From Pseudomonadota bacterium (GTDB lineage: Bacteria > Pseudomonadota > Gammaproteobacteria > Burkholderiales > Gallionellaceae), in the NCBI GenBank assembly GCA_021783855.1, contig JAJXTL010000193.1, positions 1 through 5,019 of the forward strand: a stretch of 5,019 nucleotides of DNA. Reading direction: 5' to 3'. A program made the translations under genes and the position numbers. Shown here one piece after another: positions 1 through 5,019 of the stretch (the first letter of the stretch is position 1; each line of letters starts with the position of its first letter). The notes beneath the pieces are model-generated. The model made no database searches. It was given only the letters and a program-made list of their open reading frames with translations, and was not told the origin of the DNA.

Positions 1-1
1 C

Positions 2-700
2 ACCGGCTCCATCACGGCTGCAGCAGGCGCAATGGGTATGAGTTACAAGGCGGCGTGGGAGGCGGTTGAGGCGATCAATAATCTGTCGGAGCAACCGCTG
101 GTTGAACGCAAGACCGGTGGTAAACATGGCGGGGGAACGACGCTTACTACAAATGGTCGCCGGGTGGTGGGGGCGTACCGGCGTCTGGAGCAGGAACGCG
201 AGCAGGTACTTAAAAAGCTGGCGGAGGTGATCGAGGACTTTGATGAATATTATCATTTGATAAGGAGATTCGATATGAAAACGAGTGCGCGCAATCAATT
301 TTTGGGTTCTGTAAAAATGATCAAATTGGGTGCGATCAACGCCGAAGTGATCATGGACATCGGGGGCGGCGATATGCTGGCTGCCGTGATTACTAATGAA
401 AGTGTGGAGCACCTGGGGTTGAAGGTCGGCTCAGAAGCCTACGCGATGGTCAAGGCACCCTGGGTGATTGTGACTACGTCAGACGGCTTCAAGACCAGCG
501 CGCGCAACGAACTGCATGGTACGGTAGTGCGTTGTCAGGAAGGGGCGGTCAACGGCGAAGTCATCATCGAGCTGGCTGGCGGCAAGAGTGTGGCGGCCGT
601 GGTGACCAACGATAGCATAACGTCGCTTGGACTTAAGGTGGGCGTAAAAGCGACTGCGCTGATCAAGGCGTCGCATGTAATCCTGGCCGTCAACAATTGA
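2..700 (+). CDS. modE: ModE, molybdate-responsive transcriptional regulator (5' end outside window)
   Basis: ModE is a cytoplasmic, molybdate-binding, winged-helix regulator; in characterised species it represses molybdate uptake and activates molybdoenzyme genes. The frame is open from base 2, so the start and the first part of the DNA-binding domain lie off the window. Visible first is the helix-turn-helix stretch GSITAAAGAMGMSYKAAW (bases 5-58), then a wing region (ERKTGGKHGGG) and a Glu/Arg-rich helix (about 181-250) that resembles the dimerising linker. Two tandem molbindin (TOBE/Mop) domains follow, about 275-480 and 488-697, each opening with the ligand motif TSARN (TSARNQ, then TSARNE). 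This is the domain order of E. coli ModE. The ATG at base 32 lies inside the helix-turn-helix and is not the start. The gene ends 34 bases before modA on the same strand, so it is probably co-transcribed with the transporter. An internal ribosome site at 262 is annotated separately. Confidence 0.93.
   Translation, partial: TGSITAAAGAMGMSYKAAWEAVEAINNLSEQPLVERKTGGKHGGGTTLTTNGRRVVGAYRRLEQEREQVLKKLAEVIEDFDEYYHLIRRFDMKTSARNQFLGSVKMIKLGAINAEVIMDIGGGDMLAAVITNESVEHLGLKVGSEAYAMVKAPWVIVTTSDGFKTSARNELHGTVVRCQEGAVNGEVIIELAGGKSVAAVVTNDSITSLGLKVGVKATALIKASHVILAVNN
262..277 (+). promoter_or_regulatory. Internal Shine-Dalgarno and ATG within modE, possible start of a ModG-like di-molbindin
   Basis: The sequence TAAGGAGAT (261-269) matches the ideal Shine-Dalgarno TAAGGAGGT at eight of nine bases and sits 6 bases before an in-frame ATG (275-277). 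That ATG begins MKTSARNQ, exactly at the start of the first molbindin domain. Initiation here would give a 141-residue protein made only of two molbindin domains, the architecture and approximate size of ModG of Azotobacter vinelandii, a molybdate-storing protein. The site is written with AGG AGA for Arg-Arg; all other arginines visible in this gene use CGN codons. Observed: the motif, spacing and codon choice. Inferred: that it is used in the cell. Confidence 0.5.
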
Positions 701-718
701 ATTCACGAGTTGTTGTTT

Positions 719-725
719 AAGGAGA
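719..725 (+). promoter_or_regulatory. Ribosome binding site of modA
   Basis: AAGGAGA lies 9-10 bases before the modA ATG at 735. It fixes the modA start and is much stronger than anything ahead of modB, which agrees with the binding protein being needed in excess over the membrane components. Confidence 0.8.
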
Positions 726-734
726 GCAAGGGTC

Positions 735-1499
735 ATGTCGCAGAAACTGAACAAGTGGGTTGTATTTGGTGCGTTGCTGTTCGGGACGATGGCACACTCG
801 GTGAAGGCCGGTGAAGTGAATGCGGCTGTGGCTGCAAATTTCGCAGCCCCCATGCAGCAGATCGTCGCGCTGTTTCAAAAAGCAAGCGCTCATACGGTGA
901 AGGTAAGCACAGGCTCCAGCGGCAACTTCTATACTCAGATCAAGGAAGGCGCACCGTTCGATATCTTCCTTTCTGCCGATGAGCAAACGCCCAGGCTTCT
1001 GGAGCAGGGTGGTTTGACAGTCAAGGGGACCCGTTTCGTTTACGCACAGGGCAAGCTGGCGTTGTGGAGTGTGCAGCCAGGCTTGGTTGACGCGAAGGGA
1101 GAAGTCTTGCGCCACGGCGCTTACAAGAGGCTGGCTATCGCCGATCCCAAGCTTGCGCCTTACGGCGTGGCGGCAAAAGAGGCGCTGGAAAAACTGGGTT
1201 ATTGGCACGATGTACAGAGCAAGCTGGTGACGGGCGAAAACATCACGCAGACTTATCAGTTTGCCGCAACGGGGAATACAGAGCTGGCTTTCGTTGCGCT
1301 GTCGCAAATCACTAAAAACGGCAAGGTGACGGAAGGTTCGTGGTGGATAGTGCCAGCGAGTATGTATAACCCGATCAAACAGACTGCTGTGCAGTTGACT
1401 GCTGCCAAAGATAATGAGGCGGCTCATGCTTTTCTTGCATTCCTTAAGAGTGAGAAAGCAGCAGCGATCATCCGCAGTTACGGGTATGAACTGCCGTGA
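735..1499 (+). CDS. modA: ModA, periplasmic molybdate-binding protein
   Basis: This 254-residue protein is the high-affinity periplasmic receptor that delivers molybdate (and usually tungstate) to the ModBC transporter. It has a Sec signal peptide: Lys4 and Lys7, a hydrophobic core at about 8-20, and a likely cleavage after the VKA at 23-25, giving a mature start of GEVNAAVAANF. Family signatures follow in order: AVAANF (31-36), GSSGNF (60-65), FDIFLSAD (75-82), ADPKLAPYG (136-144), VTGENI (165-170) and TGNTELAFVALSQ (179-191). Asn35, Ser61/Ser62 and Tyr143 fall in segments that ligate the oxyanion in known ModA structures. Their mature positions, near 10, 36-37 and 118, resemble the Azotobacter-type ModA more than the E. 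coli one. The length is normal for the family and there is no lipobox, so a soluble periplasmic protein is expected. It is preceded by modE and followed by modBC. Confidence 0.96.
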   Translation: MSQKLNKWVVFGALLFGTMAHSVKAGEVNAAVAANFAAPMQQIVALFQKASAHTVKVSTGSSGNFYTQIKEGAPFDIFLSADEQTPRLLEQGGLTVKGTRFVYAQGKLALWSVQPGLVDAKGEVLRHGAYKRLAIADPKLAPYGVAAKEALEKLGYWHDVQSKLVTGENITQTYQFAATGNTELAFVALSQITKNGKVTEGSWWIVPASMYNPIKQTAVQLTAAKDNEAAHAFLAFLKSEKAAAIIRSYGYELP

Positions 1500-1504
1500 G
1501 CTTC

Positions 1505-1546
1505 AAAAATTCGCTAGCTGGCAGCCGGTAGCGGGAGAATTTTTTT
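1505..1546 (+). terminator. Stem-loop with T-run between modA and modB, attenuator-like
   Basis: A stem-loop fills most of the modA-modB gap. CGCTA (1512-1516) pairs with TAGCG (1529-1533), and CTGG (1518-1521) pairs with CCGG (1525-1528, one G-T pair) around the loop CAG, leaving G1517 bulged. An outer AAAAATT (1505-1511) pairs with AATTTTT (1538-1544) across a GGAG bulge, and a run of seven T covers 1540-1546. It starts 6 bases after the modA stop. This could be a partial intrinsic terminator or a 3'-end stabiliser for modA mRNA; either would raise ModA over ModBC. It cannot be a complete terminator if modBCD depend on the upstream promoter. Function is inferred from shape and place only. 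Confidence 0.5.
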
Positions 1547-1564
1547 GCATGTACATCTGTAACC

Positions 1565-2245
1565 ATGAACACATTAGCCCCTGATGATCTGCTAGCAGTC
1601 TGGCTGACGCTGAAACTGGCGGCTACCACCACCTGTTTGCTGCTGCTGATCGCAACGCCATTGGCGTGGTGGCTGGCGATGAGCCGCAAATGGTACAAGG
1701 GCGTCGTATCGGCCATGGTAGCGTTGCCGTTGGTGGTGCCGCCCAGCGTACTGGGTTTTTACCTTTTATTGTTGATGGGGCCGCACGGCGCGGTGGGCGA
1801 GCTGACCCTGGCCCTGCATCTGGGCACGCTGCCGTTCACCTTTGCAGGGCTGGTGATAGGTTCGGTGCTGTTCTCGCTGCCGTTTGCCGTGCAGCCGATA
1901 CAGAACGCGTTCGAGGCGATGGGTCGTCGCCCGCTGGAAGTGGCGGCGACCTTGCGTGCCAATGCGTGGGATCGTTTTGCAAGCGTGGCACTGCCGCTGG
2001 CGCGCCCCGGTTTCCTCACGGCGATCATCCTGGCTTTCGCACATACCGTAGGCGAGTTCGGCGTGGTGCTGATGCTGGGCGGCAACATTCCGGGCGAGAC
2101 ACGGGTGATTTCCGTTGCCATCTACAACCATGTCGAAGCGATGGAGTATACGGCAGCACACGGACTGGCGATCGGCATGGTGCTGTTCTCCTTCGTCGTG
2201 TTGCTGGGCCTTTATCTTTCAGGTGGCGCCAGGATGGTGCGATGA
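1565..2245 (+). CDS. modB: ModB, molybdate ABC transporter permease
   Basis: This 226-residue inner-membrane protein forms, as a homodimer, the channel of the ModABC importer. Hydrophobic segments lie at about 9-38, 47-71, 91-113, 149-171 and 198-218, suggesting five transmembrane helices. The cytoplasmic coupling (EAA-type) loop is around 117-144 ([15 protein letters not shown] ... VALP), and the ModB hallmark [16 protein letters not shown] is at 173-188. The central glycine usual in EAA loops is Arg131 here. The ATG at 1565 is chosen because an in-frame stop lies upstream at 1529-1531, no other start codon occurs between, and the first helix needs these residues. No recognisable Shine-Dalgarno precedes it; the sequence ahead of the ATG is TACATCTGTAACC. 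The stop overlaps the modC start as ATGA, so the two are probably translationally coupled. Confidence 0.95.
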   Translation: MNTLAPDDLLAVWLTLKLAATTTCLLLLIATPLAWWLAMSRKWYKGVVSAMVALPLVVPPSVLGFYLLLLMGPHGAVGELTLALHLGTLPFTFAGLVIGSVLFSLPFAVQPIQNAFEAMGRRPLEVAATLRANAWDRFASVALPLARPGFLTAIILAFAHTVGEFGVVLMLGGNIPGETRVISVAIYNHVEAMEYTAAHGLAIGMVLFSFVVLLGLYLSGGARMVR

Positions 2246-3315
2246 ACGGGGTGCGGGCGCATTTTGTCCTGCAACGGGAAGGCTTTATGCTGGATGCCGC
2301 ATTCAGCGCGCCTGCCGTCGGGGTGACCGCCCTGTTCGGCCCGTCGGGCTCCGGAAAAACCACGCTGCTGCGCTGTGTTGCGGGTCTTGAGCGTGCCGCA
2401 GGCTCGCTGCATGTGAACGGGGAAGTTTGGCAGGATGGCAAGACATTTGTTCCGACGCATTGTCGCCCGATAGGTTTCGTGTTTCAGGAGGCCAGTCTGT
2501 TTCCGCACCTGTCGGTGCGCGCCAATCTGGAATACGGCTACAAGCGCACCCGTCCTGCCGACAGGCAGGTGCACCTTGAGCAGGTGGTGGAGTGGCTGGG
2601 GTTGTCCCGCCTGATCGGGCGTAGTGATCCGTCCAGTCTTTCCGGCGGCGAACGCCAGCGCGTCGCCATCGGTCGTGCACTGCTCACCAGTCCGCGCATC
2701 CTGCTGATGGATGAACCGCTCGCCGCGCTCGATGACAATAGTAAGTTGGACATTCTGCCTTATCTTGAGCGACTGCATCGCAAACTGGAAATACCCGTCC
2801 TCTATGTCAGTCATGCGCTGGACGAGGTGGTGAGGCTGGCCGATCATCTGGTGTTGCTGCAACAAGGTCGTGTGATCGCCTGCGGTGCGCTGAGTGAGAC
2901 ATTGTCGCGACTTGATTTGCCCACCGCGCATCTCGACGATGCGGGAGCGATGATCGAAGCCGTCGTGGCGCAGCACGACGAGGCTTATTCCCTGACAAGG
3001 CTGGATTTTTCAGGCGGCAGCCTGTGGGTGGGACGGGTGGCGCAGTCGCCGGGTACGCGGGTGCGCGCCCGTGTGCTGGCGCGCGATGTCAGCATTGCCA
3101 TGCAGCACCCGCAAGGTTCCAGCATCACCAATATTCTTGAGGCGCGCATAGACGAGATATGCGACGAAGGCGCCGACAAGGTCGTGGTGCGCATGGGCAT
3201 AGGCAGTGAACACGTGCTGTTGTCGCGCATCACGCGTCGCTCGCGCGATCTGCTCGATCTCAAGGTCGGCATGCAGGTGTATGCGCAGGTGAAGAGCGTG
3301 GCGCTGATGGCGTGA
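2242..3315 (+). CDS. modC: ModC, molybdate ABC transporter ATP-binding protein
   Basis: This 357-residue cytoplasmic ATPase drives molybdate import through ModB. Nucleotide-binding features in order are Walker A GPSGSGKT (33-40), Q-loop Gln82 ([10 protein letters not shown]), ABC signature LSGGERQR (133-140), Walker B ILLMDEP (153-159, catalytic Glu158), D-loop ALDD (162-165) and switch His201. After about 230 residues comes a linker and a C-terminal TOBE/molbindin domain at about 290-356, with [11 protein letters not shown] at its start and [14 protein letters not shown] at its end. In several ModC proteins this domain binds molybdate or tungstate and inhibits transport, so feedback inhibition is plausible. 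The ATG at 2242 overlaps the modB stop and has AGGA at 2231-2234, 7 bases upstream. The frame also stays open far upstream inside modB, but that part is not ModC-like. Length is normal for full ModC. Confidence 0.95.
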   Translation: MNGVRAHFVLQREGFMLDAAFSAPAVGVTALFGPSGSGKTTLLRCVAGLERAAGSLHVNGEVWQDGKTFVPTHCRPIGFVFQEASLFPHLSVRANLEYGYKRTRPADRQVHLEQVVEWLGLSRLIGRSDPSSLSGGERQRVAIGRALLTSPRILLMDEPLAALDDNSKLDILPYLERLHRKLEIPVLYVSHALDEVVRLADHLVLLQQGRVIACGALSETLSRLDLPTAHLDDAGAMIEAVVAQHDEAYSLTRLDFSGGSLWVGRVAQSPGTRVRARVLARDVSIAMQHPQGSSITNILEARIDEICDEGADKVVVRMGIGSEHVLLSRITRRSRDLLDLKVGMQVYAQVKSVALMA

Positions 3316-3334
3316 CGGGAATCAGGATAATGAC

Positions 3335-4180
3335 ATGAAATATATGGCCTTGACCGATGACGAACTGGCTCGCCTGTTGAGCGATGATGTGCCGTGCGGC
3401 GATCTCAGCACGGAAACGTTAGGCATAGGAGAGCAGGCTGCCAGGCTGGAATTCCGTGCCCGCCGGGAGATGACAGTGTGCGCCGTCGAAGAAGCCTCGC
3501 GTCTGTTCATCCTGAGCGGTGCACAGGTTGATGTGCAAGTACAATCCGGGCAGCGTGTGGATAAAGGTGAATTGCTGCTGGAAGTGCGAGGGTCGGCGCA
3601 GGTTCTGCATCGTGTATGGAAAACGGCGCAGGTGCTGGTGGAGTGGGCAAGCGGTATCAGCACAGTCAGTGCCGCCATCGTCGGCGCCGCATTTCCCGTT
3701 CCGGTGGCGTGCACACGCAAGAATGTACCGGGAACCAAGGCTCTGTCCGTCAAGGCGGTGCGTGCCGGCGGGGCAACCATGCACAGGCTGGGCTTGTCGG
3801 AATCGTTGCTGCTGTTTGCCGAACATCGCCTCTATCTCGATGAAGCGCCAGCCGCCACAGCGGCAAGAATCAGGCGAGCCGAACCGGAAAGAAAACTGGT
3901 GGTCGAGGTTGCCGATGTCGAGGAGGCGATTGTCTGGGCCAGTGCGGGGGCAGAGGTGTTGCAACTGGAGAAATTTACGCCTGAAGCCGTGGCCGAGTGT
4001 CGTGCAGCGCTGGATAGTGCGGGACTGCGAGTCGTACTGGCAGCGGCCGGTGGTATCCGCGCAGATAATGCTGCGGCCTATGTGCGCGCCGGCGCGCATA
4101 TGCTGGTAACTTCCGCGCCCTACACAGCGCCGCCTCAGGATGTGCAGGTGATTTTTTACAGGATGTCGACGGTGCAATGA
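3335..4180 (+). CDS. modD: ModD, NadC-like (quinolinate phosphoribosyltransferase family) protein of the mod operon
   Basis: This 281-residue soluble protein has the quinolinate/nicotinate-nucleotide phosphoribosyltransferase fold. Conserved stretches are DDVPCGDLST (17-26), WASGIST (104-110), TRKNVPGTKALSVKAV (127-142), MHRLGLSES (149-157), EVADVEEA (191-198), LQLEKF (209-214) and AAGGIRADN (237-245). NadC has a TRKTTPG-like segment and an LDN motif near the C-terminal sheet; here these read TRKNVPG and QLEKF. That divergence, plus its place directly after modC, marks it as ModD rather than NadC. modD occurs at the end of mod operons such as that of Rhodobacter capsulatus, where loss has been linked to altered molybdate response. 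Its reaction is not established, and a phosphoribosyl-transfer activity is only inferred from the fold. It starts 19 bases after modC, with AGGA (3324-3327) 7 bases before the ATG. Met4 is a possible later start with poorer spacing. Confidence 0.9.
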   Translation: MKYMALTDDELARLLSDDVPCGDLSTETLGIGEQAARLEFRARREMTVCAVEEASRLFILSGAQVDVQVQSGQRVDKGELLLEVRGSAQVLHRVWKTAQVLVEWASGISTVSAAIVGAAFPVPVACTRKNVPGTKALSVKAVRAGGATMHRLGLSESLLLFAEHRLYLDEAPAATAARIRRAEPERKLVVEVADVEEAIVWASAGAEVLQLEKFTPEAVAECRAALDSAGLRVVLAAAGGIRADNAAAYVRAGAHMLVTSAPYTAPPQDVQVIFYRMSTVQ

Positions 4181-4626
4181 TAGCAATTACCTGCGCAACT
4201 GAGCACGACCTGCCGCAACTCGCCGACTTGCTGGTCGAACTGTTCACACTGGAGAGTGATTTCGGTCCCGATCGAGGCAAGCAGTTGTGCGGTTTGCGCC
4301 TGATTCTGGATCGCCCGGATCAAGGTCGATTGTTCGTGGCACGAGATGGCGCAAAAGTGGCAGGTATGGCCAATGCACAGATACTGATCAGTACGGCGGA
4401 AGGCGGGCGCGTGCTGTTGCTCGAAGACGTGATTGTGAATGGGGACTATCGGGGCAGAGGGGTGGGACGCGCGCTTGTTGAACATGTACTCGCCTGGGCA
4501 ATATTGGAAGATATGCTGCGCGTGACCTTGCTGGCTGATTGCGATAATCATGCCGCTCTGGCTTTTTACGAGAAGTTGGACTTTTGCCGGTCGAATATGT
4601 CGGTGCTGCGCAAGTCGCTCATCTAA
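4177..4626 (+). CDS. GNAT-family N-acetyltransferase, substrate unknown
   Basis: This 149-residue protein is a single GNAT domain, predicted to transfer acetyl from acetyl-CoA to an amine. Motif A, the pyrophosphate-binding loop, is clear: VIVNGDYRGRGVGRALVEH, with RGRGVG at 92-97. Motif B is NHAALAFYEKLDF (124-136), with Tyr131 in the usual general-acid position. The N-terminal part (ATEHDLPQLADLLVELF, 7-23) is the usual alpha1-alpha2 acceptor region, and ISTAEGG (71-77) precedes the core strand. No signal peptide or membrane segment is seen. The ATG shares four bases with the modD stop (ATGA), so translation is probably coupled to modD and the protein belongs to the mod transcript. The nearest AGGA (4160-4163) is 13 bases away, a poor ribosome site by itself. 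What it acetylates, and whether it relates to molybdenum, cannot be told from sequence. Confidence 0.85.
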   Translation: MIAITCATEHDLPQLADLLVELFTLESDFGPDRGKQLCGLRLILDRPDQGRLFVARDGAKVAGMANAQILISTAEGGRVLLLEDVIVNGDYRGRGVGRALVEHVLAWAILEDMLRVTLLADCDNHAALAFYEKLDFCRSNMSVLRKSLI

Positions 4627-4740
4627 CGTGAAACTCGCGCAGCGATTCGTCCGACTCCTCGCCCGCTTGCGGGATAATCAGTTGTTTCATCTGAGGATTG
4701 AGGAGAGGGAATTGTCGGCTTTGCTACACTTTTCATTTGG

Positions 4741-4760
4741 CGTTGTTGTGTTTGTCAACG
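4741..4760. repeat. Inverted repeat CGTTG-N10-CAACG
   Basis: CGTTG (4741-4745) is mirrored by CAACG (4756-4760) around ten T-rich bases. The arms can be extended to GGCGTTG and CAAC-GA-GCC if a two-base bulge is allowed. It lies about 90 bases upstream of the predicted sigma-54 start and could be an activator site or an RNA hairpin. The arms are short, so chance occurrence is possible. Confidence 0.3.
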
Positions 4761-4781
4761 AGCCATGTAAATTTTTACAAA
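4752..4781 (+). promoter_or_regulatory. Possible sigma-70 promoter, TTGTCA-N18-TACAAA
   Basis: TTGTCA (4752-4757) matches the -35 consensus at five of six bases. TACAAA (4776-4781) matches the -10 consensus at four of six, with an 18-base spacer. The -10 overlaps the right arm of the palindrome at 4766-4779, so a repressor bound there would block it. The match is moderate in an AT-rich region and is weaker evidence than the sigma-54 site downstream. Confidence 0.25.
4766..4779. promoter_or_regulatory. 14-base perfect palindrome, candidate operator
   Basis: TGTAAATTTTTACA is a perfect inverted repeat of six-base arms (TGTAAA / TTTACA) around TT. Its half-sites look like those of the TyrR type, but the spacing is 2 rather than 6, and it does not fit NifA (TGT-N10-ACA) or NorR (GT-N7-AC). 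It is centred about 65 bases upstream of the expected sigma-54 transcription start. It is a reasonable binding site for a dimeric regulator, identity unknown. Confidence 0.35.
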
Positions 4782-4811
4782 TTAATCATATAGATGCTTA
4801 TTCATTGCAAA

Positions 4812-4827
4812 TGGCATGGTAGTTGCT
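4812..4827 (+). promoter_or_regulatory. Sigma-54 (RpoN) -24/-12 promoter upstream of pntA
   Basis: TGGCATGGTAGTTGCT fits the sigma-54 consensus TGGCAC-N5-TTGC(A/T). The invariant GG (4813-4814) and GC (4825-4826) are exactly 10 bases apart, and only the C of TGGCAC differs (T here). The base before TGG is A rather than the usual pyrimidine. Transcription would start about 12 bases after the GC, near 4838, leaving a leader of about 97 bases before the pntA ATG. The only gene close downstream is pntA. Sigma-54 promoters need an enhancer-binding activator, whose site is not identified here. Confidence 0.55.
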
Positions 4828-4922
4828 GTTAATTTTGAAGATATTATTGCCATGCGGTAGGGATGCCCGGATTGAATGGTGCAAAGTCATCGTTTGATCT
4901 GAACAGGGCCAACGGATATTAC

Positions 4923-4928
4923 AAGGAG
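4923..4928 (+). promoter_or_regulatory. Ribosome binding site of pntA
   Basis: AAGGAG, extending to AAGGAGAG, ends 6 bases before the ATG at 4935. It is a strong, well-spaced site that fixes the pntA start. Confidence 0.8.
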
Positions 4929-4934
4929 AGATTC

Positions 4935-5019
4935 ATGCGGATAGGCATTCCTGCGGAGACGCGAGCAGGCGAAACCCGTGTTGCTGCGACACCGGAGACG
5001 GTGAAGAAGATGGCCGCCT
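4935..5019 (+). CDS. pntA: PntA, NAD(P)+ transhydrogenase alpha subunit (N-terminal 28 codons only)
   Basis: Only the first 28 codons are in the window. The protein begins MRIGIPAETRAGETRVAATP, closely following the N-terminus of PntA (E. coli: MRIGIPRE...ETRVAATP). This segment starts the NAD(H)-binding domain I of the membrane-bound, proton-translocating transhydrogenase, which uses the proton gradient to reduce NADP+ with NADH. The related alanine dehydrogenase also starts MRIG-P-E, but has a different continuation after this (typically RVGLTP rather than RVAATP), so PntA is preferred. The rest of the gene, and any pntB, lie outside the window. The 308-base upstream gap and the sigma-54-type promoter suggest it is transcribed apart from the mod operon. 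Confidence 0.85.
   Translation, partial: MRIGIPAETRAGETRVAATPETVKKMAA

Larger units (their letters stand above)
4627..4934. other. Non-coding gap between the GNAT gene and pntA
   Basis: This 308-base stretch holds no gene I can support. Its first third continues the local composition and contains a small hairpin, CCCG-CTTG-CGGG (4662-4673), with no T-run after it, so there is no convincing terminator for the upstream operon. From about 4720 it turns AT-rich and contains two inverted repeats (4741-4760 and 4766-4779), a loose sigma-70-like pair and a strong sigma-54-type promoter match (4812-4827), all annotated separately. Nothing resembling a tRNA, small RNA with terminator, insertion sequence or CRISPR is visible. 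The composition and content fit a regulatory region for pntA. Confidence 0.7.

Noticed and set aside
241..261. AT-rich patch with TATTAT (248-253) as an internal promoter for the di-molbindin half of modE.
   Set aside because: There is no -35-like hexamer at the right distance (AGGTGA at 225-230) and no extended -10 TG. The internal ribosome site does not need its own promoter.
701..734. ModE operator or promoter between modE and modA.
   Set aside because: The 34-base gap holds only the modA ribosome site and no TATA-rich palindrome of the ModE-box kind, so control of the operon presumably acts upstream of the window.
1666..2241. Open frame continuing upstream of modC through modB, which would make a 549-residue protein.
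   Set aside because: The upstream part is the modB gene read in another frame: arginine- and glycine-rich with no family resemblance, while modB itself is clear. ModC homology begins at the ATG at 2242, which has its own AGGA.
479..4551. Long open frames on the minus strand opposite modA, modC, modD and the GNAT gene.
   Set aside because: They mirror the codon structure of the + strand genes, show no recognisable domains and have no sensible ribosome sites or spacing.
4655..4705. Possible terminator after the GNAT gene: CCCG-CTTG-CGGG (4662-4673), and the outer pairing CTCCTC (4655-4660) with GAGGAG (4700-4705).
   Set aside because: The stem is only four pairs, no T-run follows, and the outer arms are 39 bases apart. 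It does not meet the look of an intrinsic terminator.
4712..4822. Small 36-codon frame starting at TTG 4712, preceded by a good GAGGAG (4700-4705), ending just inside the sigma-54 site.
   Set aside because: It needs a TTG start, resembles no family I recognise, and runs through both inverted repeats and the promoter region. A longer version of the same frame starts inside the GNAT gene. Too weak to call as a gene without conservation or ribosome data.

Overview
The window is a dense, single-strand block from a bacterial chromosome, with every supported gene on the + strand. It carries the molybdate uptake and regulation cluster modE-modA-modB-modC-modD, then a GNAT acetyltransferase gene overlapping modD, then a 308-base non-coding gap and the first 28 codons of pntA (proton-translocating NAD(P)+ transhydrogenase, alpha subunit). 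The moderately high GC content, strong AGGAG-type ribosome sites and the protein types suggest a proteobacterium, perhaps a betaproteobacterium of the Gallionella/Nitrosomonas kind. That placement is an impression from style, not a demonstrated assignment.

Layout: modE (5' end missing) occupies 2-700 and is followed 34 bases later by modA (735-1499). A 65-base gap holding a strong stem-loop with a seven-T run separates modA from modB (1565-2245). modB overlaps modC (2242-3315) by ATGA, modD (3335-4180) starts 19 bases after modC, and the GNAT gene (4177-4626) overlaps modD by ATGA. This spacing argues for one polycistronic unit whose promoter lies upstream of the window. No palindrome of the known ModE-box type (TATA-rich half sites) is visible between modE and modA. 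The gap 4627-4934 contains inverted repeats and a very good sigma-54 (-24/-12) promoter match pointing at pntA.

How the genes work together: ModA binds molybdate in the periplasm, ModB is the membrane channel, and ModC is the ATPase with its own C-terminal molbindin-type TOBE domain. ModE senses cytoplasmic molybdate through two tandem molbindin domains and controls transcription. ModD is a NadC-like protein found in mod operons whose role is poorly defined. The GNAT protein's substrate is unknown. pntA probably belongs to a separate transcription unit.

The most notable signals are: (1) a near-perfect Shine-Dalgarno inside modE, written with the gene's only AGG and AGA codons, placed exactly to start a free-standing di-molbindin (ModG-like) protein from the 3' half of modE; (2) the sigma-54 promoter match ahead of pntA; and (3) an attenuator-like hairpin plus a very weak ribosome site between modA and modB. 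None of these amounts to a demonstrated new system; each is a testable regulatory hypothesis on a recognisable gene set.
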